Shown: positions 11,627 to 21,482 of the stretch, in pieces | Layout: each line of letters opens with the position of its first letter | Numbering within the stretch: position 1 is the first letter of the stretch | Program-made: the position numbers and the translations under genes | Source of the DNA: Lophium mytilinum | Taxonomy: Eukaryota > Ascomycota > Dothideomycetes > Mytilinidiales > Mytilinidiaceae | Direction of reading: 5' to 3' | DNA length: 64,000 nucleotides | NCBI GenBank assembly: GCA_010093605.1 | Contig: MU004192.1 | Span: 1,758,584 to 1,822,583, forward strand | Notes under the pieces: model-generated | Told to the model about the DNA's origin: nothing | The model's input: only the letters and a program-made list of their open reading frames with translations | Database searches by the model: none

Positions 11627-12145
11627 ATGACTACACTCCTCCTTGGAAAGGACAAAGCGAAGGACGACGGCCAACAAAGCGAGCAATCCGCTACTAAAGA
11701 AGAGCAGCCCGAAGACCTCCTCAAGCCATTCAAGTATCCAGTCCCAAGGTCGCCAACAAAGCCCGAGGAAGTAATGCTCGGCGATTTAGGAGTAAGCTCA
11801 GAAGCCATCAGGGTGGAGAAGGAAAAAGAGAGAGTCGAAGAAGAATTATCGAATACCTACTGGCAATGCTGCACATGTGCCCACCCCCACCTTTGGACAG
11901 TAAGGATTTGCGAAGATCATAAGAACCCCCACAAGCGGTGCGGAAATTGCTCAGGGTATGAATTTGGACAGCAGAGACTCGACGAAAGCCGTTTTCACGT
12001 CGCAGACCGGAACCTCGACACACGGGGGGAAGGCTCGGGGAGATCTGCAACGCCGCATCCGGATGCTGATGACGATCGGGACGATGGACCCGTAAGCGAT
12101 GCTGAGGAGATAGATGAAGAGGGCGCCAGACATTTCTCGTCTTAG
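11627..12145 (+). CDS. Small cysteine-rich protein, unrecognised
   Basis: 172 aa, single exon, family not recognised. The N-terminal half is charged and Lys/Glu-rich (KEKERVEEE), with LLKPFKYPVPRSPTKPEE. The centre carries cysteine pairs, YWQCCTCAHPHLW near residues 79-91 and CEDHKNPHKRCGNCSGYEF near 95-113, which look like a compact zinc-binding fold. The tail is acidic (DADDDRDDGPVSDAEEIDEE). No signal peptide or membrane segment. The Cys/His spacing resembles small fungal zinc-ribbon-like proteins of unknown function. The ATG is preceded by CCAAG, an acceptable context. A lineage-specific nuclear or cytosolic protein is the most that can be said. Confidence 0.65.
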   Translation: MTTLLLGKDKAKDDGQQSEQSATKEEQPEDLLKPFKYPVPRSPTKPEEVMLGDLGVSSEAIRVEKEKERVEEELSNTYWQCCTCAHPHLWTVRICEDHKNPHKRCGNCSGYEFGQQRLDESRFHVADRNLDTRGEGSGRSATPHPDADDDRDDGPVSDAEEIDEEGARHFSS

Positions 12146-12417
12146 AGGAGGCTGTCTTGTATCTGAGGGTGTTTCTTTCCTACATGGACGGTGTTTTCTG
12201 CATGATTTGGTTTTTCTTCTTCTATACCTGGACGACCCAGGCTTTGGCTTCTTTCGAGTTTGGGCATTGGCATTTGGGCCAAGTGTCGACGGCATTGGGT
12301 GTTTCTGGAAGTTTATTGTTACTGTTTTGTGTTTCGTGTATTCTAGACTGTGCTAGGCAAAGCGGGCAAGGCGGCATGTGAAGGATGATTTCGATCGGTG
12401 GTGGTATGTAGAGTTGT

Positions 12418-12452
12418 AAGTATGTATGTATGCATGTACGTATGTATGTACG
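12418..12452. repeat. GTAT/GTAC microsatellite
   Basis: Short run of imperfect tetranucleotide repeats (GTATGTATGTATGCATGTAC, then GTATGTATGTAC) in the 3' flank of the 11627 gene. Confidence 0.7.
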
Positions 12453-12506
12453 TCGATCTGTCAATATGACTCAATCTCAGAAAATGTAATGTTTGGATTA
12501 TTGCTA

Positions 12507-12792
12507 TTGGGTCGGAGTAACTGTGATAAGCTGCACGGATATTGGCACTGCTTTAGTGCCGTTTTGACAGCTAGACACCACTGTCTGGAGTAGCCTGGCG
12601 AGCAGGTAGCTAGTCAGGAAAGAGGTAGTCTAATATTGACTCTGCAAGATTTGACATTGGGTTGGAGTAACCCTCATTCTAGCTACACGGATATTGGCAC
12701 TGCTCCAATACCGTTTTGACAGCTGGACGCCACTGTCAGGGGTACCCTAGCAAGTAGGTAGCTAGTCAAGAAAGAGGTAGTCTAATATCCAC
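12507..12792. repeat. Tandem duplication, 150-bp period
   Basis: Copy 1 (12507-12642) and copy 2 (12657-12792) share TTGGGTYGGAGTAAC, CACGGATATTGGCACTGCT, CCGTTTTGACAGCT and AAGAGGTAGTCTAATAT. The copies differ mainly by C/T and G/A changes. The second copy ends four bases short of the stop codon of the minus-strand Zn2Cys6 gene at 12797, so it falls in that gene's 3' UTR. Confidence 0.8.
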
Positions 12793-12796
12793 TGTG

Positions 12797-14137
12797 TCAC
12801 CGCTCCCGAATCTCGCCGACCGTTCTCGCCCACTCCTCTCTTAACCACATACCAACAGACCGGTACAGTTTTCCAGTACTATCGCATTCTTCGCTTCCAC
12901 GCGACGCGAATGTGTCAATCAACTGTCCTACTTTGCGCAGTTCGCTGAGGAGGAGCTGTTGCCTGAACGCCTCCTGATCTTCTTCATCGAGACTGAAAGC
13001 GCCAATGGTCATTGGCATGAACATGATGTTGCTTGGTGTCGATGTGCCCATCCTAGGTGGAGAGGGGGTGGACATGAAGTTGGGCGACGATGCCATGAAT
13101 GGTCCGGTCGACATTGGAGAAGACGCTTTCACACCATTGGCGATTTGGTACCAGTGGAGAACCTTGGAAACGATTGAAGCGTAGAGCATTGCTTGATGTG
13201 GCATGCGTGCACACGGGCAATTGAGTAGTTGGCTGACAGTCGAGATGGCGGCTTTGTTGTTGCGGAGGACGCTGTCGAGAGTCTGGCTGCCAGATGGAGT
13301 GTGTTGAGAAAATATCGATGATGACGAGGACTGAGGGACGGCGCTGAAGCAGGTTGATTCGTGATTCAGCGATTCAATGGCACTACACGCAAGATTACAG
13401 CAGCTGTGACTGCTGCTGTCAAGACTTGTCCGACATGAGCCATATGTGCTGTCATCGGTGATAGGCGAATCTGGTAGAAGTGTGGAACTCAAGCCCGGAT
13501 TTTGGAAACTGGTAGTGTTCAAAGACGCATCTAGCGATCGCAAGTCGTCACCGCCAATGAACTCGTTGAAGTTCTGGTAGTCAAAGGATCCAGGCGGTGT
13601 AAGCGAAAGCCCACCCTGCAGTTCTTTGCTTTTAGTGAAGGGGTGCATCGTGGAACTCGTATCGGAACCAATGCGCACGGACGCGGCAGGTTCAGGGCAA
13701 CTGAGTGGAGAGTCGGTCACTAATAAGAAAGGAGGATTGGCAGCGGATTCGGGCGCAACGACTTCAGAATTTGAATTCCAGGAGGATTGATCGTCTCCGT
13801 TTATGAGGCTTTCTAATACGAGCTGGACTTCCGGATACTGGTCCTTGCTGAGCGAGGACACCCAATTGGCGATGCTCTTTGCAGCAGGCTTGCCCTCTGG
13901 CTTCGGTTTTCGCTTTCGTCCTGGTTTACCGTGCTTTCTTGAAGGACCATATACACATTCGTGACCGTTGGTGGAGCAGCGGATGCAAGATGGGTGCTCT
14001 TTACTGCACTTGACTTTTGCGGAAGCGCAAAGATCGCAGGAGGCACGCAGCTTAGGCGATCGTTTTGGTAGTACTCCGAGTTCGGGGGACTGTGACAAAG
14101 GGCTGGGGTATTGACTGTTTGGTGGTGTAGATGCCAT
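12797..14137 (-). CDS. Zn(II)2Cys6 transcription factor, AflR-like
   Basis: 446 aa, single exon. The N-terminal binuclear zinc cluster is complete: CDLCASAKVKCSKEHPSC then CIRCSTNGHEC (residues about 34-61). A basic linker follows (SRKHGKPGRKRKPK), with the layout of the AflR/secondary-metabolism regulator family. The middle is Ser/Thr-rich. The C-terminal part contains the Cys-containing segment NCPCARMPHQAMLYASIVS and a helical region (EEDQEAFRQQLLLSELRKV), as in AflR-type regulators. It is expected to act in the nucleus as a dimeric activator. It is divergent from the P450 at 15476 with about 1.3 kb between, which could make the pair a small regulator/oxidase unit; that link is inference. 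A 14-bp perfect palindrome lies 42 bp upstream of its ATG. Confidence 0.85.
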   Translation of the reverse strand: MASTPPNSQYPSPLSQSPELGVLPKRSPKLRASCDLCASAKVKCSKEHPSCIRCSTNGHECVYGPSRKHGKPGRKRKPKPEGKPAAKSIANWVSSLSKDQYPEVQLVLESLINGDDQSSWNSNSEVVAPESAANPPFLLVTDSPLSCPEPAASVRIGSDTSSTMHPFTKSKELQGGLSLTPPGSFDYQNFNEFIGGDDLRSLDASLNTTSFQNPGLSSTLLPDSPITDDSTYGSCRTSLDSSSHSCCNLACSAIESLNHESTCFSAVPQSSSSSIFSQHTPSGSQTLDSVLRNNKAAISTVSQLLNCPCARMPHQAMLYASIVSKVLHWYQIANGVKASSPMSTGPFMASSPNFMSTPSPPRMGTSTPSNIMFMPMTIGAFSLDEEDQEAFRQQLLLSELRKVGQLIDTFASRGSEECDSTGKLYRSVGMWLREEWARTVGEIRER

Positions 14138-14178
14138 TGTGAGAAGAGAATGGAGTAGAAAAGGGCAGGACTTGAGCC

Positions 14179-14192
14179 AGACATATATGTCT
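14179..14192. promoter_or_regulatory. Perfect palindrome upstream of the Zn2Cys6 gene
   Basis: AGACATATATGTCT is its own reverse complement, 42 bp upstream of the regulator's ATG. It includes a TATA-like core (ATATAT) and so could simply be the TATA box, or a dimeric factor site for autoregulation. Confidence 0.3.
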
Positions 14193-15475
14193 TACAGTTG
14201 GCTGTGGGCGTCAGAGTGCATATGCCCCCACGTACAGGTGTTTGTGAGGATCGATCTCGCTTTGGCTCCTTCGGGGACTTTCGGACCTCCGACGTATTGA
14301 GTAGGAGGATTATGCCCTGGTAAGTAGATTCGAGAGCGCGGATTTACTGTTAAAGATGTTGATCAAGGACTCCTTGCTGTCGTTCCCCAGGTTCCTCGAG
14401 GGCAAGCCCTCTCTTTCTACCCGTCAGCTCATGATGCGGTACCAACGCGGTCCGCGTAATCCTTGGATTTCTTTACTCGGGTCCATAGTTGTACGATGCA
14501 CTGGCACTAGAGATAGGGAGTGTTGCAGAGTCGCGCGCGCGGAGGGTCTCGGCCGCTGACCTGGCTGACGGTGTTACAAATTGTAGAACCCACGAGCAGG
14601 ACGTGAAGTAACAAACGACGCCGGGTCGTATGCGATAGGCGGCCGGGCGAGTCTCTGTGATGGTGTTGAGGAACTGGTGCAATAGGGCAGGTCGAAGGCG
14701 CATAAGGCTAGGGGGAACTGGTTGTCGGGACTACTGACGTCGCCGGACACTCTCACCAGCCGCATTCTGTCCCGAGCTTCCAAGAGAAGTTGGAATCGTT
14801 AATTGGCCCCTTATCGCCCTTCTTCGGGCCTTCCCGACTGCACCTTCACCAACCTGCCTCAACACCACGAACTGGCTACACGCCTGCTACTTGATATCCA
14901 CACATGCAAGTCCATCGCTCGTCTTCATTCAATCTGTTGAAAGACGCCGGATTGAGACGCAATGGCGCAATCCCGTTGTGTTGATCCTCGTATCGTTATC
15001 ACATCAATCTGCATATATCATGGCGATTTCCCTCCCACGTAGCGGTACTATTCCGCCGTAGGGCGGAGGTTTTACGCCGCTGTTCTTGTTGTACAGTAGC
15101 ATGAGTATGCTACTGGCTGACTGCAGGTTGACGTGACACCTTGCTTATGCTGCAGCTACCATTTAGCCTGGAGAGCAACACCAGGACGGGAGATCCGAGA
15201 GACAGACGCCCGCTTGGGATATTGATCATCCCCCGCTTATGCTTACCGTGTGCAGACGCCTGAGACAACGTGTGAAACTGTTTTTCGGAGCCTGATTGAA
15301 CATCTACGTAGCCTAGCGTTGCCACGCCCCATATCTCTCCACGTTTCGGAGGCTTTGATGCGGAAACTATCGACATTCCAGTGACGCCATTTGGGACTCG
15401 AAAACCCACCTATCCAGCCTCCTGGCAGTCTATTCTGCTTTCGGGGCCAACGCGAATGCGAAGTCGGACTTCATC
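14193..15475. other. Intergenic between regulator and P450
   Basis: About 1.3 kb holding the divergent promoters. No coding gene or obvious repeat is supported. Open frames at 14473-14783 and 15110-15409 have no domain. Confidence 0.5.
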
Positions 15476-17034
15476 ATGATCAGCTTCTCGCTTTCTCTAA
15501 CCTCATTCATCGCGTTGATTCTCCTACGATGCATCTACCTCAAGTACTTTCACGCCCTATCCAGATATCCAGGCCCATTCATCGCCTCTTTCACGAACCT
15601 ATGGTGAGTTCGACGTCCCGAATGTGGCAATTGCCGATGCGGTGCACCCCAACTCTAACCTTCGAATCCAGGCGGACAATCCGATTCGCCAAAGTGGACC
15701 TCCATCTAGATACCGATGATTTGCATGCCAAATACGGCTCGATCGTCCGGTTCGGGCCGAACAGTCTCTCGTTCTCGTCAGTCGAGGCTTATGATGCCAT
15801 CTATGGCTTCAGTGCACGAGGCTTCAAGAAGGGCTCCTCTTATGACTTTGCCCGGAACAAGGCTACAGGACGTACTACTGTTTTCGCAGCCGCGGATGAT
15901 GCTACCCACCGAGAGCATCGTCGAAAGACAATTATTGCATTTGGTAACAGAGTTCCCGCGTATGCCCCGGTGATAAAGAAACATGTTGAAGCCTTGATTG
16001 AGCGGATGAAACGTTTTACGAGAGAAGATGGTGTAGTGGATATCCCCGGTCTTCTTCATAGGTTCCTTCTCAACGCTCTGTTTGACACAAGTTTCGCCCG
16101 TGAGCTTCCGGTAGCACTACCCACCCCCGGCGAAGTGGACACTCTTAGCCAAGGCTTCCACATGGTCTCCGCATCTATCTTCACGTCAAGCTGGCTTCCA
16201 TGGCTCAATTGGGTTCTTAATACAGGCACAGTCCAGAAGATGATTCAGAAGCCGAAATATGAATCTAACGGTACTCTCGTTCCTCTCTCAAGATTCTTTC
16301 AGTCAGCAGAGCAGATCATCGCTCAGAACCAACCAGCTCTGGAGACGAACACCAAAAGTCAGCCTAGTATACTGCAAAACTACCTCGCAGTTCCCGAAAA
16401 TGATTCAAGACGCATGACGGAGCCTCAGATAAATATCGAAGCCATTAACCTCATTTTCGCTGGCCAAGGTAGCGCTACCGCAGCTCTGACATCTATTCTC
16501 TGGCAGCTTGGGTTGCCCGCTGGTCGCCCATGGCCGCAGAAGATACGCGCTGCTGATACTCGAGAGGCGGCATTTGAAGCCGTTGTTAGAGAGACCCTGC
16601 GATTCCTGCCGCCTTTCCCAACCGGTTTTCCGCGGGATATCACTCGAGAGACTCAAACAGCGATTCCGGGTATACTTGCTCCGTTGCCTGTCGGAACTGA
16701 AGTGTCTGTAAACTACTGGCTTCTCTGCCGGTCGAAGGAGCTCTTCGGGCAAGATGCAGATTTGTGGGACCCAAACCGATGGCTGCTGAATGCTTTGGAC
16801 AGGGAGTCAGAGCTTCAAGTAGATCATGTACTCGACGAGAAGTTCCTCGTGTTTGGAAGGGGACCGCGCGCTTGTCTGGGCCAAGATTTCGCCAGGCTGG
16901 TGATCCGTGAAGTGGTAATCGCGGTCCTTGAGAGGTGGGAAATTGAAGCGGTGGGTGAGCTCAAAGGAAAAAATGTATTTGAGTCCCGGTCCGATAAAGC
17001 TGAGGTGCGGCTCAGGGAGCTCCAAGTAACATAA
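15476..17034 (+). CDS. Cytochrome P450 monooxygenase
   Basis: Haem-thiolate oxidase, probably ER-anchored. Exons 15476-15603 and 15672-17034 give 496 aa. The start was chosen because exon 1 encodes a membrane anchor (SLTSFIALILLRCIYLKYF) and the proline-rich hinge RYPGPF. The 68-bp intron (donor GTGAGT, acceptor CCAG) joins ...FTNLW to RTIRFAK. The I-helix reads AGQGSATAALTS, the ExxR motif is in EAVVRETLR, and the haem loop is FGRGPRACLG with ligand Cys near residue 444. The stretch between the I-helix and ExxR is about 15-20 residues shorter than usual, so a deletion in the J-helix region, or an unusual subfamily, is possible. Fungal P450s of this type usually serve secondary metabolism or detoxification. 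The substrate is unknown. Confidence 0.88.
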
Positions 17035-17905
17035 ACAGCCACTGGCGCTATTGCAATAGCGTTAGTACGGGCTTCATTCCTGCATGCCTGAGTAGTGACA
17101 TTTTGCCTGTCGAGCTTGTCAGAATCACGGGCTTCGCACGTTTCCACATGGAGAAAGCAGGGATTTATTCGAAGCTTGATCCGTGTAGCTAAATTGAGGT
17201 TTGTGAAGGAGGATAATTAAATTGCAATAGGCATTCAGTTCAAAGAGAAGCTGCTTTCTGAATTGTCCCAAAAATCTACAGTAACATCACTATGCAGTCC
17301 AACAGACAAGGCTTAAGCATGGTCTTCCTCGCCATTTGGGCAAATCAAATATGACTACAGCAGAGAATTAACATAATCCAAAAATGGACAAGCTGTGACG
17401 CTTTCTCCCGCCTGCCGATAACCGGCCTCCCGTGTTCATGATCTTCCCACGCGTCTCCAACGTACATCTTCAACACAGCCAACGAGATATCACCCTGGGC
17501 ATGCCTGTCTTTACTCCTTCCAGATTTTCGGGAACCCCCCGGTCTATCTATATTCTGTCTAAGCAGCAGCTGATCATGCCCACCTCATGCGGGCCGAGGC
17601 AGTCCACTACCCGAAACTACCAAGGGTCAAACATCACCTTGTTTGTTCCTATCCTTTTCATCATGCAGAGGAAAGCCTCACGAGATCTCCAAACCTCATC
17701 CTCAGTCGCTTGTTATTAATCGCTCCTTTTAGAGGTTAGGCAATACAGTCAGCGTTGGAAGTTGGTTGATCACTATGATTTAGTGTAATTCAAAAACGCC
17801 ACCATCATCACACAACTAATCATCGTTAATTGCGAACGCGCCTTATCCTACAGCTCTCCCGCCAACCGTCAACATTCCATCAAGTTCTCCACAACCGGTA
17901 CAAAC
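17035..17905. other. Intergenic
   Basis: About 870 bp with P450 3' flank and promoter of the next gene. Nothing beyond short chance open frames is visible. Confidence 0.5.
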
Positions 17906-19072
17906 ATGGCGGAAACCACAGAATCGATACCAGCGCCCGTTTCTGTCAAGCCTGCGCCATGGAATACGCAATGCGAGACGTACTGGCTGATGCTATACAT
18001 GCCAGCAGTGCTGCCAGAGGGTCTCTACGATCCGTTGGAGGCGTCTTCCCCTCACTTTGCGGACCCAAACCTGAGTGGGGAGTTTAAAGGGGGATTGGCG
18101 ATCATCATGGTGGTAAGGTATAAGGATACGCCTACTGGTAAGTGTGGTGTCTTTATCAAGCTAGGCCCGAAGTCTTTCCAATGTCAACATTAATTTCTCT
18201 TTCTACATCATCCTCAAACCAACATGTCCAGTTTTGACTTCATCTCTCACTTCATAAGAGTTCAAACCATCCCCTTCATTCTATCTCCTTTCTTCACCGC
18301 CTCAATCATTCCCCAGGCTTCCTCTCTAACCCGGCCAGGTCCCTACGACGAACTCCTCCTCATCCCCGGCGCCTTCCGCGCCCCCACCTCCTCAACGCCC
18401 GTCTCCCACCGCACCCTCAATCGCATCGCCCGTATCTACGTCTCCCAGCGCGACACCTGCTACAACGGCCGCGCCAACTGGAACATCCCCAAGCACCTCG
18501 CCCGCTTCTCTTTCTCCTCCCCGCCCGTCTCCGCCACCTCTCCGACCCCCAAGTCCCTCACTCTGGCCGTCTACCCGCCCGACCCTACTTCCACCATCCC
18601 GTTCTTCAGTGCGACCCTTACCCCGTTCACGTGGCTCCCCGCGATCCCGTTTAGCACGCGCTATATGCCGCTTAGCGCAGAGCTAGGCCAACCACCTCTC
18701 CCCGCCGCGCCGCGAGCGTCGAAAGTGCATTCTCCACTCTCGAACTCCAACAAGGCGAAGGATCCGTATGACATCACGAAAGATGAAGCGGAGTTGCTCG
18801 TGGGGACAGAGCGGTGGTGTAGTATGACGAACCACGCATACTCCCCAAAGACGCGGGGGATGTGGGTGGAGGTGCATTCGCCAGCGTACTTACCGCAAAA
18901 GAACAGCAATGGAGCGGACGGAGCTGTGGAGGATGTAGTGGTGGTGAGTGAAGAGGACGCGAAGAAGGAGGCGCAGAGGTGGTGGCCGCAAGGGATCAAG
19001 CCGTGGAAGATTGGGGCGTGGATGGAGGAGGCGGAGATCGAGATTCCGGCGCCCAAGGAGTGGAAGTTGTAG
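17906..19072 (+). CDS. Acetoacetate-decarboxylase-like fold protein
   Basis: Exons 17906-18137 and 18339-19072 give 321 aa. The 201-bp intron has donor GTAAGT and acceptor GGCCAG, and joins KDTPTG to PYDELLLIPGAFR. The sequence YDELLLIPGAFR, RIARIYVSQRDTCYNGRANWNIPKH and PFFSATLTP is typical of a fungal family distantly related to the acetoacetate decarboxylase-like superfamily, in which a Tyr-Asp-Glu-Leu strand and a paired Asn-Trp-Asn/Pro-Lys element are conserved. No signal peptide. The C-terminal half is lineage-variable and ends in a Trp/Glu-rich stretch. Catalysis is not proven: many fungal members lack an assigned reaction. The assignment rests on motif memory. Confidence 0.65.
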
Positions 19073-19189
19073 GGGATCAGAGGGAAGAGTAGAAGAGTAA
19101 GCGTCTGGTGAGTAGAAGGGAGTTTAATGTCCTCGGAGTAGTTTATGTGAGTTCAACAAAGATCGTCTTAAAGTCGGAGGAGACTACGA

Positions 19190-19990
19190 TAGGTGGCACA
19201 CACACCACGCCTGTGCGACATCTAACAATTTTCGTTCCACGCCGTTGATTTCGTGACTGTTTGCAACTAAAGCAACCAAAGCGTAGACGGGGGCGCCTCG
19301 GTGGGACCTCCCTCAGCTTTCGACGTTGAGCTGATTCTACTTTTTTGTGTCTAGTTACTTGCATTAGAAAAGGAACCACGCGACGTGCACGCGGTGTCCC
19401 CTCCGAGTGCGCAGAAATTGGATTCGCCCGGTTTGATTTGTGAATCTTTGTAACAAAAGGGACGAGTTGTCCGCCAAGGTGCCCCAGCGAGATCTTTTCA
19501 TCCTCTTAACAGCGACCCTATTTACGAACTCTTGCTTAGGTCAAGAAGCGACCGGGTATTGTGCACGCCGTGTACCCCTTCGCGTGCCATCCGAGTCTAT
19601 GACATTTGGGTCGTGCAGTTAGATCCGTAAGAACTTGTAACTACACCTCATAGATTCTTCGCGGAGGCACTTCAGCGGGCCCTTTCCATCCTTTTGACAA
19701 TGACCCGATTCCCATCCTCTTGCTTTAAGAAGGGAAAAGTATCGCAAATGGTGCACGCCGCGTACCCCTTTACGTGCCCTCCGTGTCTACTGAAAAGCAA
19801 TTTACACGGTTAGAAACATGACTCTTTATTATTAGATAAGGCAGGATCTCCACCAACGCAACCTAGCGACCTTTTCTACACCTAATTTTCTAGGCTCGAT
19901 TTAGAGGGTCGGGCAAACGTTGTAACCGAGGAAGACTCAATCTGCACACTGACGACATTTATTACGCATTCACAATAGAAAGTTGATAAA
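19190..19990. repeat. Diverged tandem array, about 180-bp units
   Basis: A landmark recurs three times: GTGCACGCGGTGTCCC at 19385, GTGCACGCCGTGTACCCCTT at 19561 and GTGCACGCCGCGTACCCCTT at 19751. Each is followed by a CCRAGTC/CCGTGTC-like string and then by a TTGTAAC or TTTATTA element. Between landmarks, TTCATCCTCTTAACAGCGACC and CCATCCTTTTGACAATGACC also pair up. Spacings are 176 and 190 bp. No gene lies inside it. The copies are strongly diverged, consistent with an old satellite-like array. Confidence 0.6.
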
Positions 19991-20193
19991 AGCCGCAGTG
20001 TCCATACTTTCAACTCACTTCCTACCAATGGGAACTCTCAAGCACTATCACGACAACATCGTTCATCTCACGGAGCAGCCGAAAACAACGAGAGGGTCAA
20101 TGAGTATCATATATCTCTCCAGATCCAAGAGTATCAACATCTTCACTGTAGGCTGTGAACTGGTCGAGTGACGTCTCGAAAGGATACGCAACG

Positions 20194-20960
20194 TCATACC
20201 CCAAACGGATTGCAGGCATCTTCGTGGTACGAAGTACATGTGAGCCAACCCGACCATTCCCATACTAGCAGTACCAGTGACGAATATAGGTCTCTCCATT
20301 GGACCGCATCGAGGATATAGAGAATAGCTCGTTCACTTTGCTCCCTTATCAGAGTCTTTTGTCGATGGTGTGGTTGGATGACCGACTGGGTCTCGGTGGC
20401 TCGTGGCTTGTTCGTTCGATTTTTCTTCCGCAGGTGTAGCCTCGTGGTTCCCTGGAATGGTATAAGTAAGTTATTTTCCTTTAAAGTATAGATCACAGGA
20501 CCGCTGTTACCAGACAGTGATTTCTTTGGGGGTTCTTCAAAGATTTCGGAGGGAGTTTGGCCCTCTGTGTCAGCCCACGCGCCGATGTGGGCTAGGAGAT
20601 GCCCTAAACTATCTACAACCACGGTATTGCTGGAGGAAGTCCGACTAGATATGGCTGAAGAGAATAAACGTTAGGGGGAGTTTGGCACTCTGTGTCTGCC
20701 CACGCACCGATGTGGGCTACCAGATGTTCCAAACTGTCTGCATCGTTGGTAGTGCTCGACGGAGTTTGACTAGGCATGACTGACGGGTGACTAGGAAGCG
20801 AATAAAGACAACCGCTTTTCTTCTTGTGCGGTTCGATGAGAATAGGAATCGAAAGGTTACCTATCCTCTCTAGAGGTTGATTTATAGGAAGACGGTTTTC
20901 AATATATCGTAAGCCACGCGCTCCTACCAGGTCGAATTCCCTCTTCGGGTCATTCGACAA
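20194..20960 (-). pseudogene. Decayed ORF with duplicated segment
   Basis: Minus-strand frame 20960-20613 encodes ...SSTTNDADSLEHLVAH then IGAWADTECQTPP. The downstream frame 20622-20194 encodes VVVDSLGHLLAHIGAWADTE then GQTP, the same segment again. At the DNA level the two copies start at 20551 and 20676 (125-bp period; GGGAGTTTGG ... CCGATGTGGGCTA). The two copies lie in different frames, so after the duplication a one-base shift broke the reading frame, or an unseen intron lies between. The family is not recognised. It is treated as a relic of an unknown protein with a tandemly duplicated module. Confidence 0.3.
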
Positions 20961-21482
20961 AACGTGGCGTTTCTAAGGTAGCGCAGCAGCCAGAGAAGTG
21001 CGATATGGGCGCGGATTGGCGGATCTGAACCTGTGTGTAAACTGCGAAGAAGAATATTCGTGACCGCGGCATTATCTGGGACGGTGCAGATTGTTCTGCC
21101 GATTGCGATGCTCTGCACTTATTGAGCGTGGTAGCGGAGTCCGCCCTATTGAGGTCGCTCTAGATTTCATGTGAACCGCACTACTACGGATTAGATTACT
21201 GTGCAACACTTTGCGCAGGTTTCATTTTTTGCAGACTTACATATCGTGGTATATGAGGAAGGCTTGTCGCATCATGCACCCATAGCATCCGTATTCTAAG
21301 AAACCATGACCTCAGCTCAAGAAGTAGGCGGGCGCTAACCCAATCTGGTCATTCGACACTGCAGCTGTGCATGGACCATCACCTAGCCCTATTATCCTGA
21401 CGGGTCCGTCTTTCGGATTGATCTCGACCTTTTCCCAACTTATCAGATTGTTGTAAGATTGCAACTGGGGTATAACTGTAGG

